From Cryobacterium sp. (GTDB lineage Bacteria; Actinomycetota; Actinomycetes; Actinomycetales; Microbacteriaceae), in NCBI GenBank assembly GCA_014376815.1, contig JACMQV010000066.1:1-32562 (forward strand): DNA of 32,562 bases, written 5' to 3'. Below the pieces are notes generated by a model. It was not told the origin of the DNA and did no database searches. It was given only the letters and a program-made list of their open reading frames with translations. Made by a program: the position numbers and the translations under genes. Positions 20,135 through 27,763 of this stretch are shown in pieces; positions within the stretch are counted from its first letter, which is position 1; each line of letters starts with the position of its first letter.

Positions 20135-21103
20135 CTAGTAGAGCAGCGCGGTGAGACGCGAGCGGGTCGGCGGCACGCGCGGGTCGTCCTGGCCGATGAC
20201 CTCGAACAGTTCGAGGATGCGCTCGCGGATCTTGTTCTTACCGGCCGGCTCTTGCGCGGGGAAGAGTTCGAGCAGCCGATCGAAGGCGTCCTCGATGTGG
20301 CCGCCGGACAGGTCAAGGTCCGCCACCAGCAGTTGCGCGTCGAGGTCCCCGGGCGAGGCAGCGGCCGCCGCCCGGATTTCCGCCATCGTCTTGCCGTGCA
20401 ACCGGGCCAGCAGGCTCACCTGCGCCAGACCGGCGACGGCCATGTTGTCCCGGGGGTCACGGGCCAGCGCGGTCTTGTACAGGGCGATCGCGGCGTCGTA
20501 GTCCCCCCGCTCGATCGCGTCGTAGGCCTCGCGGTGCAGGGGTGGCAGCTCCGGCTCGGCCGGAACCGGCGCCTCGGCCGGGTTCCCGGCGCCGTCCGCG
20601 GAGCCCGCGGGGGCGGCAGCGGTTCCGGTGACCCCGTGCTCCGACGCCAACTCGAGCACGCGCTCGAAAACCTCACGCACCTGGGCCTCGGGCAGCGCAC
20701 CGTTGAAAAGCGCCACCGGCTGGCCCCCGATGACAGCGGCCACAGTCGGGATCGACTGCGCCTGGAAAGCCTGCGTGAGCTGGGGGTTCGCGTCGACATC
20801 GACCTTGGCCAGCACGAACTTGCCGGCGTACTCGGCAACGAGTTTCTCCAGCACGGGCGAGAGCTGCTTGCACGGCTCGCACCACTCGGCCCAGAGGTCG
20901 ACGATGACCGGCACCGTCATGGACAGTTCCAGTACCTCCCCGAAGTTCGCGTCCGTTCCGTCGAGAACCAGGCTCGGCACCGGCACCGGCGCCCCCGCCG
21001 GGGCGGCCGGGGAACCGGGAGCCGCAGGCGCGGGGCGGTTCACCAACGACGAGAGGTCGACGGCGCCGCGCATGTTCATTCCGGACGGGGGGACTGTGGT
21101 CAT
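20135..21103 (-). CDS. Thioredoxin-domain/TPR protein (YbbN/CnoX-like)
   Basis: 322 aa. A Pro/Ala-rich N-terminal stretch (22-45) precedes a thioredoxin fold (about 46-150) with active-site WCEPC (Cys75, Cys78) and cis-Pro119 in SIPT. An Ala/Pro linker follows, then a helical TPR-like region (about 190-322) containing LHREAYDAIERGDYDAAIALYKTAL and LDAQLLVADLDLSGG. This layout matches the YbbN/CnoX family, which in E. coli acts as a holdase that hands substrates to GroEL. Here, unlike E. coli YbbN, both Cys are present, so redox activity is likely. No signal peptide is seen, so it is probably cytoplasmic. ATG 21103 has GGAG upstream and overlaps the stop of the membrane-protein gene by 4 nt. 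Confidence 0.85.
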   Translation of the reverse strand: MTTVPPSGMNMRGAVDLSSLVNRPAPAAPGSPAAPAGAPVPVPSLVLDGTDANFGEVLELSMTVPVIVDLWAEWCEPCKQLSPVLEKLVAEYAGKFVLAKVDVDANPQLTQAFQAQSIPTVAAVIGGQPVALFNGALPEAQVREVFERVLELASEHGVTGTAAAPAGSADGAGNPAEAPVPAEPELPPLHREAYDAIERGDYDAAIALYKTALARDPRDNMAVAGLAQVSLLARLHGKTMAEIRAAAAASPGDLDAQLLVADLDLSGGHIEDAFDRLLELFPAQEPAGKNKIRERILELFEVIGQDDPRVPPTRSRLTALLY

Positions 21104-23001
21104 GGGATCTCCGAGGATGAGATGAGTCCCTGGGCAATGCCAAGGAGGACGATTTTTTCTTTCGAACCCGCTGCCGGCACGTGGAACAGGAGCTGGTCTC
21201 CGTAGACGCTCTGGATGCCCTTGGCGGTCTTGTCCACACCCGAGAGCGCCTTGCTGGCACCTTCGGTTTGCACCGTCGCGCCGCCATCGAGGATCTTAGC
21301 GGTCTCCGTCTCGGTCAGGCTCACCGCGACGATGCTGCCGGAGTCGTTGGTGGCCAGGGCCACCCTGGACCCCTTGCCGACGGCGGTCGCGAACTCGAGC
21401 GACGCGGTCTTGGAGAGTTTGCCGATCCTGTCGGCCCTGAGGGTGGCAACCTGGGTGCGGAAGGTGTCGCCCTCCGCCTCGAACATGCCGAAGGAGGGGC
21501 TGGCCTCACCCTGCATCAGGATGTCGGCGTAGGCGGCGGCGACGTCGCCCGGCGGCAGCACCAGGAGTTTGGAGTCGGGGGCGATGATCGGCGCGCCGAT
21601 GCTCGCCGACGCCAGGTCGGGGACCTTCGCGGCGGGCTCGAGCTGCATCGCGTATTCGACGAGGTAGTCGGCACGCGGACTCTCCTGCCTCAGAACCAGC
21701 GCCAGCGGGGCCACGGTGGGGGCAGCCTTGTCCTGGATGACGGTCAGGACCACCCTCGGCCAGCTGGAGGACTGCTGCGGCAGCTTCAGCGTCAGGGGTG
21801 CCTTCGGCAGGGCGGGGACGGCCTTCAGAGCGGGGTCGACGGCCCGCACCTTGTAGTTGGCCAGCCGTTCCGCGAGCGCAGGTCCGGAGAACCGAGTCGC
21901 GATGGCGCCGGCGTCCAGCTTCGCGTCGGCGTCGGTGGAGAGCGTGGAGATCTCGGAGACGATCCGCTCAAGCTGCGGCACCGTGACGGCGGGCGGCGGG
22001 ACATCCTCGGCCGCCGGGAGGTCGGTTGCCCCGGGCGTCGCGGTGCCCGTGGCCGTGGCCTTCGGGGCGGACGGCGCGCTCGGCCAGAAGTCGGCCGAAC
22101 ACCCGCTCAGCACCAGGCCGGACACCAGGACCACGGGCACGACCCTGACCATGGAACGGGTGATCGATCGACGCGACCCGGTGATCTCGCTGGCCTTGAT
22201 CGCCTTGGGGCGCGGCACCCGCGGGAGCCGGGGCATCCGTGGGCCGCGCGGCAGGTTGCGGCGCGGCCCGTGAGAGCGGCGCAGGTGCAGCAGGGCCAGG
22301 AGGTACAGGATCAGTCCGATCAGGCCGACGACACCGCCGCCGACGATCAGCGGGCCGGCCCAGGGCGTGGAGTTGTCGATCGGCCAGGACAGGGTGACCG
22401 TCGTAGGCGCGGCCGCGGTTCCGTCCGACGCGACGATCAGGGAGATGCCCGCCGGCACGTTGACCGTGGTGGTCAGGGTCTTCTTGGCGGTGAATTCCTC
22501 GAGCCACATATCGGAACCGGCCGGGTCGGGGATCGTCTCGGCCGCGGGTGCGGCCGCCTCGGCAGATCCCGCTTCGGCCGCCGGGGCCTGGACGATCTTG
22601 CTGCTGAGCGCGGAGGCGTTCTTGGCCTGACGGATGTCCGCGTACGGGTCGTCGCCCAGCCAGGCCTTCACATCGCTGGAACGGCCGTAGGCCAGGAAGA
22701 CGGTGTCGGCGCCGGTGACGGTGACGGTCTGGCTGCCGTTGAACGCGGTCAGCGCGCTGGACTCGATGACCGCATACCTCGCCTCGTCCGCGATCGTCGC
22801 GCTGAGGCTGGTGGATGCCGGTTCGAGAAAGACCGTGCGCTGAGCGATACCGAGCACGATCATCGCGGCCGCAAGGACGAATGCCACAATGGCAAGAACA
22901 AAACGCACGAAAACCCTTCTGAGTTGCCAGCCGCTCACCATACGCTTTCGGGGAGCACTGCCCGGATTCGGGCCCGGGGAGAAACAGGCAGGACGTTTCA
23001 C
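21100..23001 (-). CDS. Multi-segment membrane protein with internal lipobox-like segment, function unknown
   Basis: Up to 633 aa from GTG 23001; ATG 22941 (MVSGWQLRRVF, 613 aa) is an equally likely start just before the first membrane helix. TM1 is at about 32-54. An external domain (about 55-210) has an Ala/Glu-rich linker. TM2 is at about 216-240. A very basic cytoplasmic stretch follows (RRSHGPRRN...MPRLPRVPRPK). Then comes a third hydrophobic segment, VRVVPVVLVSGLVLSGCSAD, which looks exactly like a lipoprotein signal peptide with lipobox LSGC (Cys301). The remaining 330 residues are Ala/Val-rich and predicted external. I do not recognise the family. The layout suggests fusion of a membrane protein with a lipoprotein. 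The stop overlaps the thioredoxin/TPR start, hinting at a shared role in envelope or protein quality control. Confidence 0.75.
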   Translation of the reverse strand: MKRPACFSPGPNPGSAPRKRMVSGWQLRRVFVRFVLAIVAFVLAAAMIVLGIAQRTVFLEPASTSLSATIADEARYAVIESSALTAFNGSQTVTVTGADTVFLAYGRSSDVKAWLGDDPYADIRQAKNASALSSKIVQAPAAEAGSAEAAAPAAETIPDPAGSDMWLEEFTAKKTLTTTVNVPAGISLIVASDGTAAAPTTVTLSWPIDNSTPWAGPLIVGGGVVGLIGLILYLLALLHLRRSHGPRRNLPRGPRMPRLPRVPRPKAIKASEITGSRRSITRSMVRVVPVVLVSGLVLSGCSADFWPSAPSAPKATATGTATPGATDLPAAEDVPPPAVTVPQLERIVSEISTLSTDADAKLDAGAIATRFSGPALAERLANYKVRAVDPALKAVPALPKAPLTLKLPQQSSSWPRVVLTVIQDKAAPTVAPLALVLRQESPRADYLVEYAMQLEPAAKVPDLASASIGAPIIAPDSKLLVLPPGDVAAAYADILMQGEASPSFGMFEAEGDTFRTQVATLRADRIGKLSKTASLEFATAVGKGSRVALATNDSGSIVAVSLTETETAKILDGGATVQTEGASKALSGVDKTAKGIQSVYGDQLLFHVPAAGSKEKIVLLGIAQGLISSSEIP

Positions 23002-23071
23002 GATACTGGTTGCCCCTGAGAGCTGCCTAATAGTGCCCCAATTGGGACCCGACGACTCCTCCCCGACATAC

Positions 23072-23077
23072 TAAAAT
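23072..23077 (+). promoter_or_regulatory. Candidate -10 for the hendecad coiled-coil gene
   Basis: TAAAAT in the AT-rich segment CATACTAAAATTAACG, about 62 bp before the GTG start. No clear -35 is seen. Transcription would begin at or next to the hairpin-forming leader at 23083-23122. Confidence 0.4.
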
Positions 23078-23082
23078 TAACG

Positions 23083-23122
23083 GGACTCCTCCCGGGTGCA
23101 CCGTAACCGGGAGTCCGAGTCC
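23083..23122 (+). promoter_or_regulatory. 5' leader with two mutually exclusive hairpins
   Basis: CTCCCGG (23089-23095) pairs with CCGGGAG (23107-23113), and GGACTC (23083-23088) can add to this stem through GAGTCC (23117-23122) past a 3-nt bulge. Alternatively GGACTCC (23083-23089) pairs with GGAGTCC (23110-23116). The Shine-Dalgarno GAGGAG follows at 23129-23134. It may stabilise the mRNA or tune translation. Confidence 0.4.
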
Positions 23123-23139
23123 GATTTTGAGGAGATAGC

Positions 23140-24750
23140 GTGGCAATCGACGAAGCTGATTTCACCCAGGTATTCCGCGGATACGACCGGGAAGAAGTCG
23201 ACAAGGCCATCCAGGGCCTCCGTCGCGACCTGATTCAGGCGAACAGCCAGGGCACCGAGGCGAGCAAGGAAGTCAAACGCCTCAACGCCCACATCGAAGA
23301 CCTGAACGCCGAAATCGAGGAAGTGGGCAGCCCCACCTTCTCCGGCCTCGGCACCAAGCTGGAGAACACCCTGCGCGTTGCGGAGGAACAGTCCACTCGA
23401 GTCATCGCCCAGGCCGACATCGACGCCGAACGGCTGCGCGCCTCCGCGGCCAGCGAAGTTCAGACCCTGCGCCGTGAGGCGAAGGACCGCGCCGACCGCG
23501 CGCTCTCGGATGCCGGGGTGAAGGCCGGTCGCATCATGGACGACGCCATCGCCGAGGCCGACGACCTCCTGGCCCGCGCCCATGACGACTCCACGACACT
23601 CACCCAGGACGCCCTGCAGGAGGCCGCCGCCATCCGCGGCGCCGTGGCGACCGAGGCCGCCGAGCTGCGGTCCACCGTGAAGCGCGAAGTCGCCGCAATT
23701 CGTTCCGAGGCCGAGCGCGAAGCCGCCGAGGTGCGCGTGGTCGCCCAGCGGGAGGCAACCGAGGCCCAGGAGATCGCGGCCGGGCTGACGCGGGAGACCG
23801 AGCTGACCCGGGCCGAGGTCGCGCACGAACTCGACCAGCAGCGCGCGGACCTCGCCCGCGAAACCGAGCAGGCCAGAATCGACCTCGCGGCCGAGGCCGA
23901 GCAGGCCAGAGTCGACCTGGCCCGGGAGACCGAGCAGGCCAGGATCGACCTCGCCCACGAGACCGAGGCCGCGCGCACCGACCTCGCCATCGAGATCGAG
24001 CAGGCCCGCACCGACCTCGAACGGGAGATCGAGCAGGCCCACGCCGACCAGGCGATCGCCGCCGAACAGGCCCAGACCGACCTGGACAGGGACCTCGATC
24101 GGCAGCGGGCGGACCTCTCTCGCGAGATCGACAAGGCGCGCGCCGACCTGGCCGCGGAAACCGAGCAGTCCCGGGCCGACCTCGGGCGCGAGCACGAGCA
24201 GGCCCGAGCCGACTTCTCCGCAGACAGCGAGCAGCTTCGGATCGACCTCGACAACCACCTCACGGCCGCTCGCAAGCGCGGCGAACACGAGGGCGCGAAG
24301 CTGAAGCGAGAGATCGACCAGACCAGGGCCGACCTGGACGTGGAACTGAAGGCCCGCCGGGACGAGGCAGAGCAGGGGCACCTGACCCGTCATCAGGAGG
24401 CCGTCGCCCAAACGCAGAAGTACGTCGCCGACGCGACGAAGCAACTCGCCGAGACCACCCAGCGCACAACCGAACTTCGTGCCCTGAACGACCAGCTGGA
24501 CTCGGACGCCCGCGACGAGGCCCGGGTGGTGAAGAAGGCCGCGGAGGAATCCGCGGAACGAATGGTGCGGGACGCGGAAACCCGCGCGACGGCGCTCGTG
24601 ACCGAGGCCGAACTGCGCACCCGCGTGCTCGTCGCGGACGCCGAGGAGCGCCTGTCCCAGATTAGGATTGAGCGTGACGCCGTGGCCGGCTACTTCGAGA
24701 GCCTGCGAGGCCTGCTCACTCAGGCGGAGAAGGTCACCTCGGACGAGTAG
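23140..24750 (+). CDS. DivIVA-headed coiled-coil protein with hendecad repeats (Scy/FilP-like)
   Basis: 536 aa, start GTG 23140 with GAGGAG 5 nt upstream. The first 30 residues form a DivIVA-type head (DFTQVFRGYDREEVDKAIQGLRRDL) that in this family binds curved membrane or DivIVA itself. Almost all the rest is predicted coiled coil. Residues 215-368 are an uninterrupted 11-residue (hendecad) repeat of 14 units with consensus D-L-A-x-E-x-E-Q-A-R-x. Asp recurs at 237, 248, 259, 270, 281, 292, 303, 314, 325, 336, 347 and 358. Hendecad coils are the hallmark of Streptomyces Scy and FilP, which organise the polar growth machinery. A cytoskeletal or polarity role here is therefore likely but inferred. 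There is no signal peptide or TM. Gene-level name uncertain. Confidence 0.85.
   Translation: MAIDEADFTQVFRGYDREEVDKAIQGLRRDLIQANSQGTEASKEVKRLNAHIEDLNAEIEEVGSPTFSGLGTKLENTLRVAEEQSTRVIAQADIDAERLRASAASEVQTLRREAKDRADRALSDAGVKAGRIMDDAIAEADDLLARAHDDSTTLTQDALQEAAAIRGAVATEAAELRSTVKREVAAIRSEAEREAAEVRVVAQREATEAQEIAAGLTRETELTRAEVAHELDQQRADLARETEQARIDLAAEAEQARVDLARETEQARIDLAHETEAARTDLAIEIEQARTDLEREIEQAHADQAIAAEQAQTDLDRDLDRQRADLSREIDKARADLAAETEQSRADLGREHEQARADFSADSEQLRIDLDNHLTAARKRGEHEGAKLKREIDQTRADLDVELKARRDEAEQGHLTRHQEAVAQTQKYVADATKQLAETTQRTTELRALNDQLDSDARDEARVVKKAAEESAERMVRDAETRATALVTEAELRTRVLVADAEERLSQIRIERDAVAGYFESLRGLLTQAEKVTSDE
23782..24243 (+). repeat. 33-bp imperfect tandem repeat array (14 units) coding hendecads
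   Basis: Each 33-bp unit encodes one 11-residue coiled-coil repeat of the preceding entry (residues 215-368). The units are diverged at the DNA level but stay in phase with no indel. The antisense frame over this gene inherits the same periodicity and is a shadow. Confidence 0.85.
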
Positions 24751-24828
24751 CGTCCCGGCCGGGCATCACCGGCTCCTGTAATCCTGCACACCACCAGCAC
24801 CAGCACGACCACTACCGACGATGAGCAC

Positions 24829-24844
24829 CGACGACGAGTCGTCG
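24829..24844. repeat. Small palindrome upstream of the AI-2E family gene
   Basis: CGACGAC-GA-GTCGTCG, 7-bp perfect arms, ends 6 bp before the GGGGAG ribosome site (24850-24855) of the next gene. It could be an operator or a short leader hairpin. Confidence 0.35.
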
Positions 24845-24861
24845 CTAATGGGGAGCAGCAC

Positions 24862-25911
24862 GTGAAGATTCAGAATGCATTCCGAGTCGGCCTGATCGGA
24901 ACTCTGGGCGTCGGGGTCGGTCTGCTGATCATCTCCTCCGTCATCTCCCTGCAGACGATCATCACGTACATCGGTGCGGCGCTCTTCCTCGCCCTCGGAC
25001 TCGACCCGGCCGTTTCCTGGCTCGAGAAGAAGAAGTTCCCGCGCCGGTGGGCCATCCTGACGGTTCTGGTCGTCGTGCTCGGCGTGCTCACCGGAATGGT
25101 CTTCGCCGTTGCCCCGATCATCGTCGACCAGGTGGCCAAGCTCTCCAAGGCCATCCCCGACCTGGTGCAGTCCGTCAACACCTCGACCTTCCTGGCCGAC
25201 GTTCAGAAGCAGTTCCCCGGCCTCGAAGTCTCCAAGATCGTCGCCTCGGTGACGGACTTCCTCGGCACGAACCTGACGTCCATCACGACCACCGTGATCC
25301 AGTCCGGCATCGCCGTGGTGACGGGCCTGTTCGGCGCGCTGATCATCCTCATTCTCACGCTGTACTTCACGGCGTCGCTGAGCAGCATCAAGCACGCGAC
25401 GTACCAGCTCGTGCCCGCCTCGAAGCGGGAGCGGTTCGCCGACCTCAGCGAACAGATCACGACGGCCGTCGGCCGGTTCGTGATCGGACAGGGCGCCCTG
25501 GCCCTGTGCAACGGCGTGCTCAGCTTCATCTTCCTGTCCATCATCGGGGCCCCCTTCCCCGCCCTGCTGGCGCTGATCGCCTTCCTGTTCTCGCTCATCC
25601 CCCTCGTGGGCACCATCACCGGTTCGATCATCATCGTGCTGACCTGCCTGATCCCCGGAATCGGCAGTTCGACGTTCACGGCCCTGGTCGCGGCCATCTA
25701 TTACCTCGTCTACATGCAGGTCGAGGCGTATCTGCTCAGCCCGAACATCATGAACCGGGCCGTCGCCGTGCCGGGGGCGGTCGTCGTCGTCGCCGCCCTC
25801 GCCGGCGGAAACCTGCTCGGCATCCTCGGTGCCCTCATCGCCATCCCTGTCGCGGCGGCGACCATCATGATCATCAAGCAGGTCGTCGTGCCGAGGCAGA
25901 ACGAGCTCTGA
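24862..25911 (+). CDS. AI-2E family transporter (UPF0118/PerM-like membrane protein)
   Basis: 349 aa with about eight hydrophobic segments in the AI-2E/PerM pattern. Two helices lie near the N-terminus (about 8-28, 30-50) and one at 62-85. An amphipathic soluble loop follows (about 90-145: VDQVAKLSKAIPDLVQSV). The C-terminal half is strongly hydrophobic, with the family's LIPLVGTITGS and YLLSPNIMNRAVAVPG motifs. The family includes the AI-2 exporter TqsA and Na+/H+ antiporters, so the substrate cannot be assigned. Start GTG 24862 with GGGGAG 6 nt upstream. It lies 111 bp downstream of the coiled-coil gene and may be read from the same transcript. Its end is 13 bp from a convergent hydrolase. 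Confidence 0.9.
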   Translation: MKIQNAFRVGLIGTLGVGVGLLIISSVISLQTIITYIGAALFLALGLDPAVSWLEKKKFPRRWAILTVLVVVLGVLTGMVFAVAPIIVDQVAKLSKAIPDLVQSVNTSTFLADVQKQFPGLEVSKIVASVTDFLGTNLTSITTTVIQSGIAVVTGLFGALIILILTLYFTASLSSIKHATYQLVPASKRERFADLSEQITTAVGRFVIGQGALALCNGVLSFIFLSIIGAPFPALLALIAFLFSLIPLVGTITGSIIIVLTCLIPGIGSSTFTALVAAIYYLVYMQVEAYLLSPNIMNRAVAVPGAVVVVAALAGGNLLGILGALIAIPVAAATIMIIKQVVVPRQNEL

Positions 25912-25924
25912 CGACTCGGCACGT

Positions 25925-26659
25925 CTAGGTGCGCGGGCCGGTCCACTCGGTCGGCAGGGGCGCTGCGGCCGGGTTGACCACGGCGACGATCTCGTCCAGG
26001 ACCCGCCTCGTCTGGCTCTCGCCGACCCACAGGTGCTTTCCGCCGTCCACGGAGATGAACCGGGTGCCCGGCACGCTGTTGAAACGCAGACGGGCCTCCG
26101 CGGGCCGCAGGTAGTCGTCGTGCTCCGGGATGATCGCGACCAGGGCTCGCTCGTTCCCCGCCCACTTCGCCAACTCCGCATCCGAGGCCCGGTGCAGGGG
26201 CGGCGACAGCAGGATGGCACCCCTGATCGGGTGCTCGAGGCCGTACTTGATCGCCAGTTCCGTGCCGAAGGACCAGCCGACCAGCCAGGGGTTCGGCAGA
26301 CCGCGCCGGGCGACGAAGGCCATGGCCGCCGCGACGTCCTCCCGCTCGGCGTCGCCGCCGCCGAAGCTGCCGCCGCTGGTACCGCGCGGGGAGCTGGTGC
26401 CGCGGGTGTTGAAGCGCAGCACGGCCAGGTCGGCGAGGGCCGGCAACCGGCCGGCGGCTTTGCGGAGGATGTGGGAGTCCATGAACCCGCCGTGCGTGGG
26501 CAACGGATGCAGGGTGACGAGAGTGGCCACCGGCGGCCGGTCCACCGGTGTCGCCAACTCCCCCACCAGGGTCAGGCCGTCGCTGGTGTGCAGCTCGATC
26601 TGCTCCCGCACCGCCGGCAGTTCGACCCCGCCGCGAATCTCTACCACGCTCGAACTCAC
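25925..26659 (-). CDS. Alpha/beta hydrolase (dienelactone hydrolase/KANL3-Tex30-like)
   Basis: 244-aa soluble hydrolase. Nucleophile motif GWSFG has Ser130, the likely acid is Asp181/182 in PEHDDYLRP, and His209 is in DGGKHLWVG. The N-terminal part reads ...LVTLHPLPTHGGFMDSHILRKAA and LAVLRFNTRGTSSPRG, the pattern of COG2945-type small hydrolases with a PHP-like oxyanion loop (LHPLPTHGG). Substrate unknown. GTG 26659 has a good GAGGGAGA site upstream. The gene is 34 bp downstream of the small Cys/His protein gene and codirectional, so probably cotranscribed. Confidence 0.85.
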   Translation of the reverse strand: MSSSVVEIRGGVELPAVREQIELHTSDGLTLVGELATPVDRPPVATLVTLHPLPTHGGFMDSHILRKAAGRLPALADLAVLRFNTRGTSSPRGTSGGSFGGGDAEREDVAAAMAFVARRGLPNPWLVGWSFGTELAIKYGLEHPIRGAILLSPPLHRASDAELAKWAGNERALVAIIPEHDDYLRPAEARLRFNSVPGTRFISVDGGKHLWVGESQTRRVLDEIVAVVNPAAAPLPTEWTGPRT

Positions 26660-26693
26660 GGTTTCTCCCTCTCGTCCGCCCGGTGCGGCATCC

Positions 26694-26999
26694 CTATCTG
26701 ATCTTCCAGCAGTGCGTGTGCCAGTGCCGGCGGGCGGCCAGGTCGGCGGCCTCGCCCATCAGGCCGTCGTTGCGCCAAGCCACCAGATGGGCGAGGCCCG
26801 GGGCGATCTGCAGGTTGCACCCCGGGCAGACGTAGGCCTTCACGGCCTGAACGCCGGTCACCGGTTGAACGGTCCAGAGGCCGTCACGTTTGGATTCCGT
26901 TCGGCGCCAGCCGGCCCTCAGACGGGACAGGCCGTCATCCTCATCGCCCGACCCTGGCGGTTTCCGGCCTCGGGGTCTATTGCTGCGGGCCATGGGCAC
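26694..26999 (-). CDS. Small Cys/His-containing protein, often labelled ATP/GTP-binding
   Basis: 101 aa (ATG 26999; a second ATG at 26993 is possible). The basic, Pro/Gly-rich N-terminus (RSNRPRGRKPPGSGDEDDG) precedes a compact C-terminal half. That half carries CPGC (about 58-61) and the terminal HWHTHCW, a possible zinc-binding C-x2-C...H-x-H-x-C set. I recall a conserved actinobacterial family of this size and C-terminus with no proven function; the usual nucleotide-binding label has no visible Walker motif here. It sits between the lysozyme-like gene and the hydrolase, all codirectional. Confidence 0.7.
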   Translation of the reverse strand: MPMARSNRPRGRKPPGSGDEDDGLSRLRAGWRRTESKRDGLWTVQPVTGVQAVKAYVCPGCNLQIAPGLAHLVAWRNDGLMGEAADLAARRHWHTHCWKIR

Positions 27000-27040
27000 A
27001 GTCTACGTCGGGGCGACCGGCGCGGTGGGCGTTGGGTGCG

Positions 27041-27709
27041 CTAGTACCAGCCGACATCGCTGGAGTGCGCCCAGGCACCGCAGGGCGTTCCATACCGTCC
27101 GGTGATGTAGCCGAGGCCCCAGTCAATCTGGGTAGCCGCGTTGGTCTGCCAGTCGTCACCGGAGGACGCCATCTTGGAGCCCGGCAGGGCCTGGGGGATG
27201 CCATACGCGCCGCTCGAGGAGTTCTCGGCGTTGACGCGCCAGCCGGATTCCTTCTTCCACAGGGAGACGAGGCAGTTGAACTGATCGTCACCCCAGCCCC
27301 GGTCCGCCACCATGCCCGCCGCGATGGCCTGAGCCGAGCCGGGGTCGGGAACGGCCGCCGTCGGCGCCGAGGACGAAGCGGACTTCGAGGCGACGGGGGC
27401 CGCGACCGGAACGGGCGCGGGCTTCTCGTTCACGGTGAACCCGTCACGGGTCACGGTGTTCGCGTAGCCCGCGGCCACCTGGATCTCCTGGGCGGGCCCC
27501 GCGTGCTGGCGCACGCCGACGACCTGAAAATACGGTGACGCGGTGGCGCCGGAGTACGGGTCAACGACGCTGACCAGCACGAAGGCAGCAGCAGCCGTGA
27601 AGGCGAAGACGAAAAGTGAAGCATGCCCCCGGGATCGGGGCCTTCTCGTAGCGAGCCTTGCGGGCCTGGTGGCGTGCTCGGACGGAATGATGCTCAGATG
27701 TCTACCCAC
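27041..27709 (-). CDS. Secreted or membrane-anchored lysozyme-like (transglycosylase) protein
   Basis: 222 aa from GTG 27709 (CAGGAC upstream). A basic N-terminus (about 1-29) precedes one hydrophobic segment (31-49, SLFVFAFTAAAAFVLVSVV), probably a signal anchor. A Pro/Ala/Ser-rich wall-spanning linker follows (about 95-125). The C-terminal lysozyme-like domain (about 126-222) has FNCLVSLWKKESGWRVNAENSSSGAYGIPQ. Glu154 is the candidate catalytic acid and Cys146/Cys210 a possible disulfide. This matches the aggregation-promoting-factor/Rpf-like C-terminal domain, so peptidoglycan cleavage during growth is likely. Neighbouring DivIVA-domain and envelope genes fit such a role. Confidence 0.85.
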   Translation of the reverse strand: MGRHLSIIPSEHATRPARLATRRPRSRGHASLFVFAFTAAAAFVLVSVVDPYSGATASPYFQVVGVRQHAGPAQEIQVAAGYANTVTRDGFTVNEKPAPVPVAAPVASKSASSSAPTAAVPDPGSAQAIAAGMVADRGWGDDQFNCLVSLWKKESGWRVNAENSSSGAYGIPQALPGSKMASSGDDWQTNAATQIDWGLGYITGRYGTPCGAWAHSSDVGWY

Positions 27710-27763
27710 GATGTCCTGAGCCTAACCCAAAACTCGCATAACAGCCAGATAACGACATGCGTG

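Noticed and set aside
21181-23019. Plus-strand open frame of 612 codons
   Set aside because: Antisense to the membrane/lipoprotein gene, which shows real TM segments and overlaps its partner.
23782-24243. Regular 33-bp array considered as CRISPR or satellite
   Set aside because: Units are contiguous without spacers and encode an in-frame hendecad coiled coil.
23077-24444. Minus-strand repetitive protein (455 codons, Leu/Gly/Val repeats)
   Set aside because: Its periodicity is the mirror of the 33-bp repeat in the true hendecad gene; no ribosome site or start context.
24766-26220. Minus-strand open frame of 484 codons, Asp/Gly/Glu-rich
   Set aside because: Antisense to the AI-2E family gene and out of frame with the hydrolase; shadow.
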